Assembly: GCA_900545305.1 (NCBI GenBank) | Contig: UQYD01000014.1 | Coordinates: 1 to 45,091 of the forward strand | Direction of reading: 5' to 3' | Length of the DNA stretch: 45,091 nt | From: an uncultured Eubacterium sp. | GTDB taxonomy: Bacteria > Bacillota > Clostridia > Lachnospirales > CAG-274 | Part shown: piece after piece, positions 1 through 7,868 of the stretch | How positions within the stretch are numbered: position 1 is the stretch's first letter | Layout: the number at the start of each line of letters is the position of its first letter | Made by a program: the position numbers and the translations under genes | The notes under the pieces: generated by a model | Databases searched by the model: none | What the model was told of the DNA's origin: nothing | Seen by the model: only the letters and a program-made list of their open reading frames with translations

Positions 1-245
1 TAAATCGGACACATGAAATGTGGCTTTCAACGAAGTTGAAAGTTCTGACCAGTGAACCGAAAGATAAATCGGACACATGAAATGTGGCTTTCAACGAAGT
101 TGAAAGTTCTGACCAGTGAACCGAAAGATAAATCGGACACACGAAGTGTGGCTTTCAACGGAGTTGAAAGTTCTGACCAATGAATCGGAAAGATAAATCC
201 GATGGCTTGTTTACAAGCTAAATTTTGCAGATAAAATGTTCTGAA
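1..245 (+). repeat. Tandem array of palindromic repeat units, locus 1
   Basis: Units begin at 1, 65 and 129 (period 64, 64 and 65 bases), and a diverged fourth unit runs from 194 to 245. The array continues off the left edge. Each unit carries three inverted repeats separated by constant blocks: a CCGA/TCGG hairpin across the unit junction, CACAT-gaa-ATGTG, and CTTTCAAC-gaa-GTTGAAAG, followed by TTCTGACCA. In the third unit the first palindrome has become CACAC-gaa-GTGTG, so both arms changed together. The fourth unit has GCTTG-ttta-CAAGC instead and closely matches a unit of the second array at 17334. The last base lies one base from the stop codon of the minus-strand kinase-like gene. Function unknown. 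Confidence 0.9.
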
Positions 246-1610
246 TTATCTTACACTACTACCAGAAGTTACTTTATCCTTTGGCTTATTTGTAGATTTC
301 TTATTTGTGGTTCTGTTTTGTTCTCTCTGATTTTCGTTGACATCAGTATCATCGTTACCACCAAATATTTTATCAAAAAATCCTTGCTTTTCTTCGGTAG
401 TTGTTTCACTTTGTTCTTCTGTTACTGTAACTATATTAAAGGTAATATCTTCACTTCTAGGTACAGCTTCAGTTGAAATTTCTGCGTCAGTAGGATTTTT
501 AGTTTTGTGATTTATAAAGGCTACTTCTACAGCTGTAGCAATGACAGCAAGAAACATTATTCCGAAAATACCGATAAGACCGACTTTTGTCCAAAAACCA
601 GCATCTTTAAATGTGCTAAAGCTAAATTTAGCCTTTTTCTTATACTTTTTGCGATTTCTTTCCCATTTTCTAGGAGTTTCTGGATTTTTTAATTCTTCAT
701 AGAATGCTGTTACATTTTTTGTTCTATGTTCAGGGTGCAAATTAAGTGCGTTAAACATAGCATTTTCAATGTTCTTTTTGATATTTATGCCCATTAATGT
801 TGGGGCAACAAGAGTATCAGCTTTTAATCTATGTACAGCAGATGCAGGCTTTTCTTTAGAAATCATTTCGTAGAAAACAGCACCAACAGAGTAAACATCA
901 GCCGATAAATCAAGTCTTGTATTTTTTTCATACTGTTCTAAAGGAGAATAACCATCGTTACAGTCTGTATCTAAATAGGGACTTAAATAACCACTAAAGC
1001 TAAAGTCTGTTAATATAATAGAAGTATCTTTTTTGCTTATATAAAGTGTTTCTGGAGTTATGTTACCGTGGATAATACCCTTTTTCTGTATCTTATTTAA
1101 TGACCTTAAAATGAGTATGAGCACACGTCTTGCATAGTCACCAGAAAGTTTTAAATCATTATATATTAAATTTTTGACCATTATGCCGTCTACAATTTCA
1201 CGGACGCAGTAATAAGTGTTGTTTTGTTCAAAACCACCTATTACATCTGCATTTGGCATATCTTTTAAATCTATACATTCATCTCTGAATGCTGCAAGAC
1301 CTCTTACAAAAATATGAGAAGTCTTTTTGTTTTCAGGTTCAACACATAATTCCTCAGTTCTTTCTGAAAGAAATGCAGGAAAATATTCATTTATAATAAC
1401 TTTTTTGTTTTCTTCTTTATCCCATGCCATATATGCAATAAAAACTTCTGTTTCCCTTATTGCATAACCAATAATATATCTATCTGCTAAAATTGTTTCC
1501 GGAGGTAAATGATACTCGGCTCTAGGTGTGTTGTCATAAACTGTACCACAGGCTGGACACTTTTCCTCGGAAGCTGGTAAATCATTCATACAATTAAAGC
1601 ATTTTTTCAT
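246..1610 (-). CDS. Zinc-ribbon membrane pseudokinase (Ser/Thr kinase fold)
   Basis: This 454-residue protein has the layout of a membrane-anchored bacterial Ser/Thr kinase. It starts with a zinc ribbon (CxxC at residues 4/7 and 18/21), then a kinase-like domain (about 40-320), one membrane segment (about 338-364) and a Thr/Asn/Lys-rich C-terminal tail. The catalytic landmarks are lost. The glycine loop is absent (IRETEVF near residue 52), the ATP lysine of the VAIKEYFP-type motif is Asn74 (VIINEYFP), HRD reads HGN, and DFG reads DFS. It is therefore probably a pseudokinase acting as a binding or scaffold protein. This is inference from motifs. I chose the start at 1610 because AGGAGG lies seven bases upstream; an in-frame ATG at 1646 lacks such a site. 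The gene ends against the repeat array. Confidence 0.85.
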   Translation of the reverse strand: MKKCFNCMNDLPASEEKCPACGTVYDNTPRAEYHLPPETILADRYIIGYAIRETEVFIAYMAWDKEENKKVIINEYFPAFLSERTEELCVEPENKKTSHIFVRGLAAFRDECIDLKDMPNADVIGGFEQNNTYYCVREIVDGIMVKNLIYNDLKLSGDYARRVLILILRSLNKIQKKGIIHGNITPETLYISKKDTSIILTDFSFSGYLSPYLDTDCNDGYSPLEQYEKNTRLDLSADVYSVGAVFYEMISKEKPASAVHRLKADTLVAPTLMGINIKKNIENAMFNALNLHPEHRTKNVTAFYEELKNPETPRKWERNRKKYKKKAKFSFSTFKDAGFWTKVGLIGIFGIMFLAVIATAVEVAFINHKTKNPTDAEISTEAVPRSEDITFNIVTVTEEQSETTTEEKQGFFDKIFGGNDDTDVNENQREQNRTTNKKSTNKPKDKVTSGSSVR

Positions 1611-1805
1611 ATTTAAACCTCCTAAAAGTCCAATAGTTGCAAACATTATCCATTATATAATCTAAATAGAAAAAATACAAGAAAAATATCAAAAAAATCT
1701 CCTTTTTAATGTATTCGTAATTAATTTTAGTAAATAAATTTCTAACTTTTTTTATTTAGATAAATATATAATATATTAAATGATTGCAATATTGAAATTA
1801 TGAAA

Positions 1806-1834
1806 TTGAAAATGGACAAATTTAGTGATATAAT
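1806..1834 (+). promoter_or_regulatory. Sigma-A promoter for the SGNH-like gene
   Basis: TTGAAA (1806-1811), a 17-base spacer and TATAAT (1829-1834) lie about 30 bases upstream of the gene at 1865. The rest of the 1611-1864 gap is AT-rich, and I see no other gene in it. Confidence 0.7.
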
Positions 1835-1864
1835 TTATACAATAATATTTTGGGGGAAAATGGA

Positions 1865-2902
1865 ATGAATAAGAAAATACTTTTGACGATTGCCATGGTA
1901 ATGGTGTTTATTTCTGCTATAGTTGTTGCTACTACGAAGGATAAAAATCAAGAGCGAATAAGTGATATAAATGATTATTCAAGAGCTTATATTAATAATC
2001 GTCAAGCAAGGGTAAATAAAGAAAAAGAAAATAGGGATAAATTGGTTGAAAAGTTAAAAGGCGTTGTATGTTGGGGTGGCTCAAATACTGCCGGAGAAGG
2101 TTCTGCCAGCTACATTGATTTTCTTTATGAAGATTTGAAAAATTTGGGATATGATTTGCCGGTAGAAAATAAAGGAATTAAAAATGAAAGCTCTGTTGAT
2201 ATTTTGGGACGACAGGGATCAATACCTATTGTTGTAAGTGAAAGTGCAGAAATTGAAAATTCCAACAATGCTATTAATCCTATTAAAGTAAAATCAAGTA
2301 ATGGTGTGGCGACTAATATATTATGTGGAAATAAAAATCCGGGAGTTAATCCTTGTGTAATCAATGGAGTAAAGGGAACTCTTTTTGGTGAAACTGATGA
2401 AAAAGATATAACAAAAACATCAACTTTTTATTTCCAAAGAGAAAATAGTGGTGAAAAAGTGGTTATACCAGCTGGAGCTGTAGTGCAGACTGAAGGTTCA
2501 GATTCAAAGTATAAAGATTACATAAATATTATGTGGCTTGAAAGAAAAGGCTGGTCTACACCTAAAGAATTGATTGAACAAGAACAAAAATTTGTAAAGT
2601 CCATAAATGGAAAATATATTATTATTGGTTTAGCTGACGGTGACGATGAAACAAACAAAGAAGTCGATAGACTAATGGAAAAAACATTTGGGGACAAGTA
2701 TATTAATCCTAGAAAACTTTTGGTAGAATACAGCAAACAAAAAATGGACAAGAATACAACAGAATACAATCGAGAAAAAATATCAAAAGGTATGATACCA
2801 AGTGACCTTGCAGACAATGACGGTTTATTAAGCGTTACGGGCTACAAGGTACTTAGTGAAAGTATTTGTAAAAAGATTAATTCTCTTGGATATTTGAATT
2901 AG
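1865..2902 (+). CDS. SGNH/GDSL-hydrolase-like exported or membrane-anchored protein
   Basis: The 345-residue product begins with a basic N-terminus and one hydrophobic segment (about residues 4-23), so it is anchored outside the membrane or exported. A stretch reading VVCWGGSNTAGEG near residue 70 resembles block I of SGNH hydrolases, with GGSNT where GDS is usual. The C-terminal part, DNDGLLSVTGYKVLSESI, resembles the last block, where the catalytic His normally follows DGL/DGI. Here that His is absent. The family call is therefore tentative, and activity is doubtful. The start at 1865 is preceded by GGGGG at suitable distance; an in-frame TTG at 1850 overlaps that ribosome site. Its 3' end overlaps the convergent shikimate-kinase-like gene by 26 bases. 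Confidence 0.6.
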   Translation: MNKKILLTIAMVMVFISAIVVATTKDKNQERISDINDYSRAYINNRQARVNKEKENRDKLVEKLKGVVCWGGSNTAGEGSASYIDFLYEDLKNLGYDLPVENKGIKNESSVDILGRQGSIPIVVSESAEIENSNNAINPIKVKSSNGVATNILCGNKNPGVNPCVINGVKGTLFGETDEKDITKTSTFYFQRENSGEKVVIPAGAVVQTEGSDSKYKDYINIMWLERKGWSTPKELIEQEQKFVKSINGKYIIIGLADGDDETNKEVDRLMEKTFGDKYINPRKLLVEYSKQKMDKNTTEYNREKISKGMIPSDLADNDGLLSVTGYKVLSESICKKINSLGYLN

Positions 2903-3383
2903 CAGAAATTTCTTCTACTATTTCTCTGATTGTCTTTCCTTGACAATCAATAGTTAAATTAGCATATTTTTTATAAAGGGGTGTTCTTTCGTTGTAAAGG
3001 TCTTTAAGGGTTTGACCTTTCTTGATTGTAACACCTCTTTCTTCTAAGTTGCCTAATCTCTGTTCTATTTCTTTGTATGGTAAATTTAAGTAAACAACAG
3101 TGCCTATTGAGTCAAAATGCTCCATAGCTTTTTTACCATAGATTGCACTTCCCCCTGTAGCTATTACACTATTTTGGGGATTAAGGCTTTTATTTACATC
3201 ATTTTCTATTTTTTCAAATCCGTCTGTTCCGTATTCATTTATTAATTCCTGTAGAATTTTTTTGTATCTATTCTGTATTACAATATCCGAATCAATAAAC
3301 TCATATCCTAATTTTTTGGCTAAAACAACGCCAATAGTGCTTTTGCCAGCACCTGGCATACCGATTAATATAATGTTATTCAT
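2877..3383 (-). CDS. aroK: Shikimate kinase family protein
   Basis: The 168-residue length and motifs fit the shikimate kinase family, which phosphorylates shikimate in aromatic amino-acid synthesis. Visible are a Walker A motif at residues 8-16 (GMPGAGKST), the DSD motif near residue 32, and the lid region with ERG near residue 115 and NERTPLYKKYA near residue 131, which holds a conserved substrate Arg. Two substrate-binding features differ from textbook enzymes: the GFRxxE motif reads GFEKIE, so its Arg is missing, and the GGG loop reads GGS. It may be a divergent shikimate kinase or act on another small acid. AAGGAGTG precedes the start. No other aro gene is nearby. Confidence 0.7.
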   Translation of the reverse strand: MNNIILIGMPGAGKSTIGVVLAKKLGYEFIDSDIVIQNRYKKILQELINEYGTDGFEKIENDVNKSLNPQNSVIATGGSAIYGKKAMEHFDSIGTVVYLNLPYKEIEQRLGNLEERGVTIKKGQTLKDLYNERTPLYKKYANLTIDCQGKTIREIVEEISANSNIQEN

Positions 3384-3481
3384 ATGTGGACACTCCTTAA
3401 ATATTGAATTTAATAAAATAATAATCTAAAAAAAGGTTTTTTGCAAGCTGTTTTAATCATTTTAAGTAAATATATTTTATA

Positions 3482-3510
3482 TTGAAAATATAAGGGGAAT
3501 ACTGTATAAT
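3482..3510 (+). promoter_or_regulatory. Polysaccharide locus promoter, copy 1
   Basis: TTGAAA (3482-3487), a 17-base spacer and TATAAT (3505-3510) form a near-consensus sigma-A promoter inside the first 99-base copy. Confidence 0.8.
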
Positions 3511-3580
3511 GAAACTATAATAATCTAAAAAAAGGTTTTTTGCAAGCTGTCTTAATTATTTTAAGTAAATATATTTTATA

Positions 3581-3609
3581 TTGAAAATATAAGGGGAATA
3601 CTGTATAAT
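3581..3609 (+). promoter_or_regulatory. Polysaccharide locus promoter, copy 2
   Basis: An identical TTGAAA (3581-3586), 17-base spacer and TATAAT (3604-3609) occur in the second copy, 35 bases before the first gene of the locus. Confidence 0.85.
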
Positions 3610-3644
3610 GAAACTATCAATAGAAAATGGGAAGGAATTTAGTT

Positions 3645-4418
3645 ATGGAAGACAATACAGTACAAGTAGATTTGAAGGGGGCAGTGAAGGTAGTTTTGGA
3701 TAATGCTGTTGTAATAATAGCCATTACCTTGATTTTTGCTACTGTAAGCCTTATTTTTACCAAAGTTTGTATACCTAAAAAGTACACATCTTCAGTATCG
3801 CTTTATGTAATGAACAATAAAGCAACTCAAAATACAGGCGAAATTTTATCAAGTGATATTAGTGCATCACAGATGCTTGTAAATACTTATGCCGTTATTT
3901 TAAGTGATAATTTGGTTATGGAAGATATTGGAAAAATATTGCTTAAGAAATATGGTGAAAAAGGTCTTGAGGGTATTCTCCCGGTTTTAGATAGTGAACA
4001 GGGAAAATATATTCCATCAGGTAGTATAGCAAGTTGTATTTCTATGGGTTCAGTAAATGATACAGAAGTGTTACAGATAAGAGCTACTACAAGAGACCCA
4101 CAGGTTTCAGTAGATGTTTGTTTGGCTATGTCTGAAGTAGCACCGGAGGTCTTATCAAATATTATGGGTGTTGCTTATGTAAATCCTATAGGATATCCTG
4201 AACTTCCTAGTGGCAGTTCTTCTCCGAATGTATCTAAAAATGTTATTTTAGGTGGATTTTTTGGTTTTGTTCTTTCAATAGGTCTTGTTTTTGCCCTTAA
4301 ATTTTTAAATAATACTGTTGACGACGAAGAAACTTTGAGAAATAAGTTTGGAATACCTGTTTTAGGTGAAATACCAGTATATACTGCTAATGAAAGTGAG
4401 GGGGCTAACAATGTTTAA
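3645..4418 (+). CDS. Polysaccharide chain-length regulator, Wzz/CpsC/YveK type
   Basis: This 257-residue membrane protein should act as the polysaccharide co-polymerase that sets chain length and activates the neighbouring tyrosine kinase. It has a Wzz-type layout: a short cytoplasmic N-terminus, a first membrane segment (about residues 18-40), an extracellular region with a YTSSVSLYV strand, a proline-rich stretch (GYPELPSGSSSPN) before the second membrane segment (about 197-220), and a short C-terminal tail. The start at 3645 has AAGGA eight bases upstream; the in-frame ATG at 3627 has no ribosome site and overlaps the AAGGA region. It overlaps the kinase gene by eight bases, suggesting coupled translation. 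It is the first gene of the locus behind the duplicated promoter. Confidence 0.9.
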   Translation: MEDNTVQVDLKGAVKVVLDNAVVIIAITLIFATVSLIFTKVCIPKKYTSSVSLYVMNNKATQNTGEILSSDISASQMLVNTYAVILSDNLVMEDIGKILLKKYGEKGLEGILPVLDSEQGKYIPSGSIASCISMGSVNDTEVLQIRATTRDPQVSVDVCLAMSEVAPEVLSNIMGVAYVNPIGYPELPSGSSSPNVSKNVILGGFFGFVLSIGLVFALKFLNNTVDDEETLRNKFGIPVLGEIPVYTANESEGANNV

Positions 4419-5193
4419 TTTTCTGAAATCAAAAATAAATAAGACCGGAAACGTACAACGTCCATTTAAGTCTTCTGAGAACCAAGAGGAAAGAACAACT
4501 ATTCTTGATATAAAGAACTTTCAGGTTATTGAATCCTATAAACAGCTTAGAACAAATGTTATGTTTGCTATGTCTGCAAAGGATGTCAATGTTGTAGAAT
4601 TTTCAAGCTCTTTCCCAGGAGAGGGAAAATCTATTACTTCGGCAAATATGGCTATTGCTATGGCACAGACAGGTGCAAAAGTCCTTTTAATAGATTGTGA
4701 TTTGAGAAAATCTGTACAGCATAAAGTTTTTAAAGTTAGTAATAAAGTTGGTTTATCTTCAATTTTGGGTAAGATGGCAACATTAGAAGATGTTGTACAT
4801 AAGAGTGTTGCAGAAAATTTAGATTTAATAACAGGTGGTCCGGTACCTCCTAATCCTTCGGAGCTTATTGCTTCTAAACATATGGAGGCATTTATAGGTA
4901 AGGTAAAGGAAGTTTATGATTATGTAATTATAGATACACCACCTATAAATATTGTTTCTGATGCTTTAGAGCTTTCACAGTATACAGGTGGTCTTGTACT
5001 TGTTACCAGACAGGGTATTACTACTTATGATGATGTGAAAAGTTCTTTACAGAGTGCCAAATTCCTTAATGTAAATATATTGGGTCTTATAATAAATGGT
5101 GTTAAAGAAGAAAAATTCAAAAGCTATGGCAAGTATGGAAAATACGGCAAATATAAAAAATATAGCAAGTATGGAAGCTATAGCTATAAATAA
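4411..5193 (+). CDS. Bacterial tyrosine autokinase, CpsD/YwqD type
   Basis: The 260-residue protein is a BY-kinase, which autophosphorylates on C-terminal tyrosines and controls polymer export and length. Walker A reads PGEGKS (about residue 70), Walker A' is LLIDCDLRKS, and Walker B is YVIIDTPP. The C-terminal tail is a Tyr/Lys/Gly cluster with eight tyrosines in about 24 residues, which is the phosphorylation site cluster of this family. It lacks its own membrane domain, as is usual in Firmicutes, where the CpsC-type partner supplies it. The start at 4411 follows GAGGGGG; upstream in-frame codons lie within the previous gene. A cognate CpsB/YwqE-type phosphatase is not in this window. Confidence 0.95.
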   Translation: MFNFLKSKINKTGNVQRPFKSSENQEERTTILDIKNFQVIESYKQLRTNVMFAMSAKDVNVVEFSSSFPGEGKSITSANMAIAMAQTGAKVLLIDCDLRKSVQHKVFKVSNKVGLSSILGKMATLEDVVHKSVAENLDLITGGPVPPNPSELIASKHMEAFIGKVKEVYDYVIIDTPPINIVSDALELSQYTGGLVLVTRQGITTYDDVKSSLQSAKFLNVNILGLIINGVKEEKFKSYGKYGKYGKYKKYSKYGSYSYK

Positions 5194-5254
5194 ATTAATG
5201 TTTTGGTATTAGGCATAAGGCTTTTTGTTGGGATTATACGATGAGGTGATTTTT

Positions 5255-5869
5255 GTGAATGTAAAAAGTGGGCTTTTTTTCGGAGGGGCTTTGGTTATGG
5301 CAGTTGTTATATTCTGTATGTCAAGTTTTAATGGAACAAAGTCATCCCAACAGAGCTGGAGCTTAGTTAAACCAGTAGTAAGATATTTAGCCAGCAAATG
5401 TAGTGTTGAAACTACTACAAAGGTAGTGAATTCTGATAATGCAATCAACAGAGAGGCAGAAACAGAGATTACCACAAAATCTAGCATAAATATTTTTAGA
5501 TTTGAAAAGAATAGCAAAGGAAGAATAATACTTTCAAAAGAACAATGGAGAGCTATAACACAGGGGATTAACAAGTTTGCCAGAAAAAGTGCTCATGTGT
5601 TTATGTATTTTCTTTTGACACTTTTTTTAATTGCTGGATTTAGTAATATAAATTCAAAGTTGAGTAATTATTATATATTATTTTCACTACTTTGTAATCT
5701 TGTTTATGCAGTTACTGATGAAGTACACCAAATATTTACTGATAGAACGTCTACAGTCGGTGATGTATTTATTGATTTATTTGGAGGATTGGTATCTGTA
5801 GCAGTGTATATTCTTGTAAAAAAATCTTTAATAAAAAAAGAGATGAGGAAAATACAAAATGAACAGTAG
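5255..5869 (+). CDS. VanZ-like membrane protein
   Basis: The 204-residue product has an N-terminal membrane segment, a soluble Thr/Lys-rich stretch (about residues 45-105) and then three or four membrane segments carrying the VanZ-family signature: RKSAHVFMYFLL near residue 110, and TDEVHQIFTDRTSTVGDVFID near residue 155, in which acidic, His and Arg residues are typically conserved. VanZ relatives include a low-level teicoplanin-resistance protein, but most have no known reaction. The GTG start at 5255 is favoured by GAGGTGA five bases upstream; a TTG at 5225 is the alternative. It overlaps the next gene by 11 bases, so the two are likely co-translated. Confidence 0.8.
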   Translation: MNVKSGLFFGGALVMAVVIFCMSSFNGTKSSQQSWSLVKPVVRYLASKCSVETTTKVVNSDNAINREAETEITTKSSINIFRFEKNSKGRIILSKEQWRAITQGINKFARKSAHVFMYFLLTLFLIAGFSNINSKLSNYYILFSLLCNLVYAVTDEVHQIFTDRTSTVGDVFIDLFGGLVSVAVYILVKKSLIKKEMRKIQNEQ

Positions 5870-7067
5870 TTTTGAAGTCTTTTTAAATATGTTAATATCC
5901 TATTTGAATGGGAAAAAATTTAATACAGAGCTTAAAATAAACTGGAACGATATTGTTAAACTTGCTGAGATACATAATGTACAGGGTATGATTTATATAG
6001 CTTTGCAAAATTCTTCCGTTGAAATTCCGTCAGAAGTGTTGAATACGTTAAATAAAGCGTTTGTTGCAACGGTAACCTATTCTGTACAGCAGGAAATGGA
6101 AATGGAACGAGTTAAAAGTGCCTTTAAGAAAGCCAATGTAGATATGGTTCTTATGAAGGGCTATCTTATCAAAAAATATTATCCTAGTAGTGAGCTTAGA
6201 ACTATGGGAGATGTTGATTTTCTCATAAGAGCTGAAGATAGGCAGAAAAGTGATGAAGTTCTAAAGAGTATTGGTTTTGAGTTTGTTGAAAAAGAATCAG
6301 GGGCAAGTGTCTGGAACTATATTAAAGGCAATGTTCTGTTGGAAGTCCATACTTCTATTATTTATCAACAGCTTTTCTTGGGTATAGATTATAGCAAGTA
6401 TTTTAGCAATGTTTTTAACTACATAGAAGAAAAGTCTCCTAATATTTACGAAATGAAGCCGGAATATCATTTTATTTATGTTTTGGTGCATTTTGCAAAA
6501 CATCTTTACAGAGTTGGTTCTGGAATAAGAATGGTTATGGATGTTGTGGTGCTTCTTAATAAATGTGGCAAGGATTATGATTGGGACTTTATATGGAAAG
6601 AGCTAGAAGATATAAAACTTTTAGATTTTACAAAAAGGCTTTTCTGTATGTGCTATAAATATTTTGATTGCTATGTTCCTGAAAATTGTAAAAATGGTAA
6701 TGATAAGGTGTCAGAAGCGTTTATGGTGTATGTTCTTAAAGCTGGTATATTTGGTCAATACAATAGAGATTCCTATTCTGTAAAGTTTAATTTAACAGAA
6801 GATGAAGATAAAACTAAAAAGATACAGTACAGAGTTAAAAATCTGTTACAGATACTTTTCCCTGATTATGATACTATGTATGGTTGGTTTGCTTGGTTCA
6901 GAGGTAAACCGAAGTGGTATTTACCTATTGGCTGGGTAAGAAGATGGATTGTAAACTGGAAATATAAGAGAGAATCCATTTTTCAAAAGCTTAAAGGGGC
7001 AGTTATTGCCAATGAAGATAGTTTAGAACATAACGAAATAATGAAGAAAATAGGGCTATTCAAATAG
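5859..7067 (+). CDS. Nucleotidyltransferase-like protein of the PF14907 type
   Basis: This 402-residue soluble protein resembles the uncharacterised nucleotidyltransferase family often found in polysaccharide loci. The core lies at about residues 85-170: LMKGYLIKKYYP, then the paired acidic motif MGDVDFLI, and a third acidic residue in LLEVHTS, which is the metal-binding layout of the nucleotidyltransferase fold. The C-terminal half is aromatic-rich with no domain I recognise. The acceptor is unknown. It starts inside the end of the VanZ-like gene and sits just before the CDP-glucose genes, so a role in polymer modification or regulation is possible but unproven. Confidence 0.75.
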   Translation: MNSSFEVFLNMLISYLNGKKFNTELKINWNDIVKLAEIHNVQGMIYIALQNSSVEIPSEVLNTLNKAFVATVTYSVQQEMEMERVKSAFKKANVDMVLMKGYLIKKYYPSSELRTMGDVDFLIRAEDRQKSDEVLKSIGFEFVEKESGASVWNYIKGNVLLEVHTSIIYQQLFLGIDYSKYFSNVFNYIEEKSPNIYEMKPEYHFIYVLVHFAKHLYRVGSGIRMVMDVVVLLNKCGKDYDWDFIWKELEDIKLLDFTKRLFCMCYKYFDCYVPENCKNGNDKVSEAFMVYVLKAGIFGQYNRDSYSVKFNLTEDEDKTKKIQYRVKNLLQILFPDYDTMYGWFAWFRGKPKWYLPIGWVRRWIVNWKYKRESIFQKLKGAVIANEDSLEHNEIMKKIGLFK

Positions 7068-7079
7068 GAGGATATAATT

Positions 7080-7853
7080 ATGAAGGTTGTTTTATTAGCA
7101 GGTGGATTTGGTACAAGAATTTCAGAGGAGAGCCATTTAAAGCCAAAGCCTATGGTTGAAATTGGCGAGAAGCCAATACTTTGGCATATTATGAAACTTT
7201 ATTCATATTATGGTTTTAATGAGTTTGTTGTTTGTGCAGGTTACAAACAGCATATTATAAAGGAATGGTTTGCAGATTATTATCTCCACAACAGTGATAT
7301 TACATTTGATTTCACAGACGGAAATAATATGATTGTACATACTAATCAGGCTGAACCTTGGAAGGTAACTATTGTTGATACAGGTCTTAACACTATGACA
7401 GGTGGTAGAATTAAGAGAGTAAAGGATTACATTGGTGATGAACCTTTCTTCCTCACTTATGGTGACGGTGTATCAAATGTAAATATTAAAAAATTACTTG
7501 AATTCCATAAAGAATCAGGCAAGAAGGCTACACTTACAGCAGTAAAACTTGAAGGTAGATTTGGTGTCCTTGATATTGATAAGGACAATGGAATTAACTC
7601 TTTCAGAGAAAAGAGCCGAGATGATATGGGCTGGATAAACGGTGGTTTTATGGTTCTTGAACCAAGTGTAATAGATTATATTGCTGATGATACTACTGTA
7701 TTTGAAAGAGAACCTCTTGAAAAACTTGCTAATACTGGTGAACTTATGAGTTATAAGCATAGTGGTTTCTGGCAGTGTATGGATACTATGCGTGACAAGG
7801 AAAAACTTGAAAAACTTTGGGCTAGCAACGAAGCTCCATGGAAAGTTTGGTAA
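7080..7853 (+). CDS. rfbF: Glucose-1-phosphate cytidylyltransferase
   Basis: This 257-residue enzyme makes CDP-glucose from glucose 1-phosphate and CTP, the first step to CDP-linked deoxysugars. The N-terminus carries the nucleotidyltransferase signature LLAGGFGTRISEE followed by KPKPMVEIG. YGDGV near residue 128 holds the metal-binding Asp, and GWINGGFMV near residue 185 matches the family. Its length is typical of RfbF. AGGAGG lies seven bases upstream of the start. The next gene encodes the matching CDP-glucose 4,6-dehydratase, which supports CDP rather than dTDP specificity. Confidence 0.93.
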   Translation: MKVVLLAGGFGTRISEESHLKPKPMVEIGEKPILWHIMKLYSYYGFNEFVVCAGYKQHIIKEWFADYYLHNSDITFDFTDGNNMIVHTNQAEPWKVTIVDTGLNTMTGGRIKRVKDYIGDEPFFLTYGDGVSNVNIKKLLEFHKESGKKATLTAVKLEGRFGVLDIDKDNGINSFREKSRDDMGWINGGFMVLEPSVIDYIADDTTVFEREPLEKLANTGELMSYKHSGFWQCMDTMRDKEKLEKLWASNEAPWKVW

Positions 7854-7868
7854 TTGACGGAGGCTATT

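Larger units (their letters stand above)
3420..3617 (+). repeat. 99-bp tandem duplication carrying a promoter
   Basis: Bases 3420-3518 and 3519-3617 are two head-to-tail copies of a 99-base segment that I find to differ at two positions (ttttaatcat versus tcttaattat). Each copy contains an A7/T6 dyad, then a full promoter. The duplication fills most of the gap between the divergent shikimate-kinase-like gene and the polysaccharide locus. Confidence 0.95.

Noticed and set aside
1..193. CRISPR array
   Set aside because: Units repeat in full, with no unique spacers between short repeats, and no cas genes are nearby; the structure is a tandem array of palindromic units.
225..476. 83-residue plus-strand frame near the left edge
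   Set aside because: It lies antisense to the kinase-like gene and inside the repeat edge, with no ribosome site or recognisable product.
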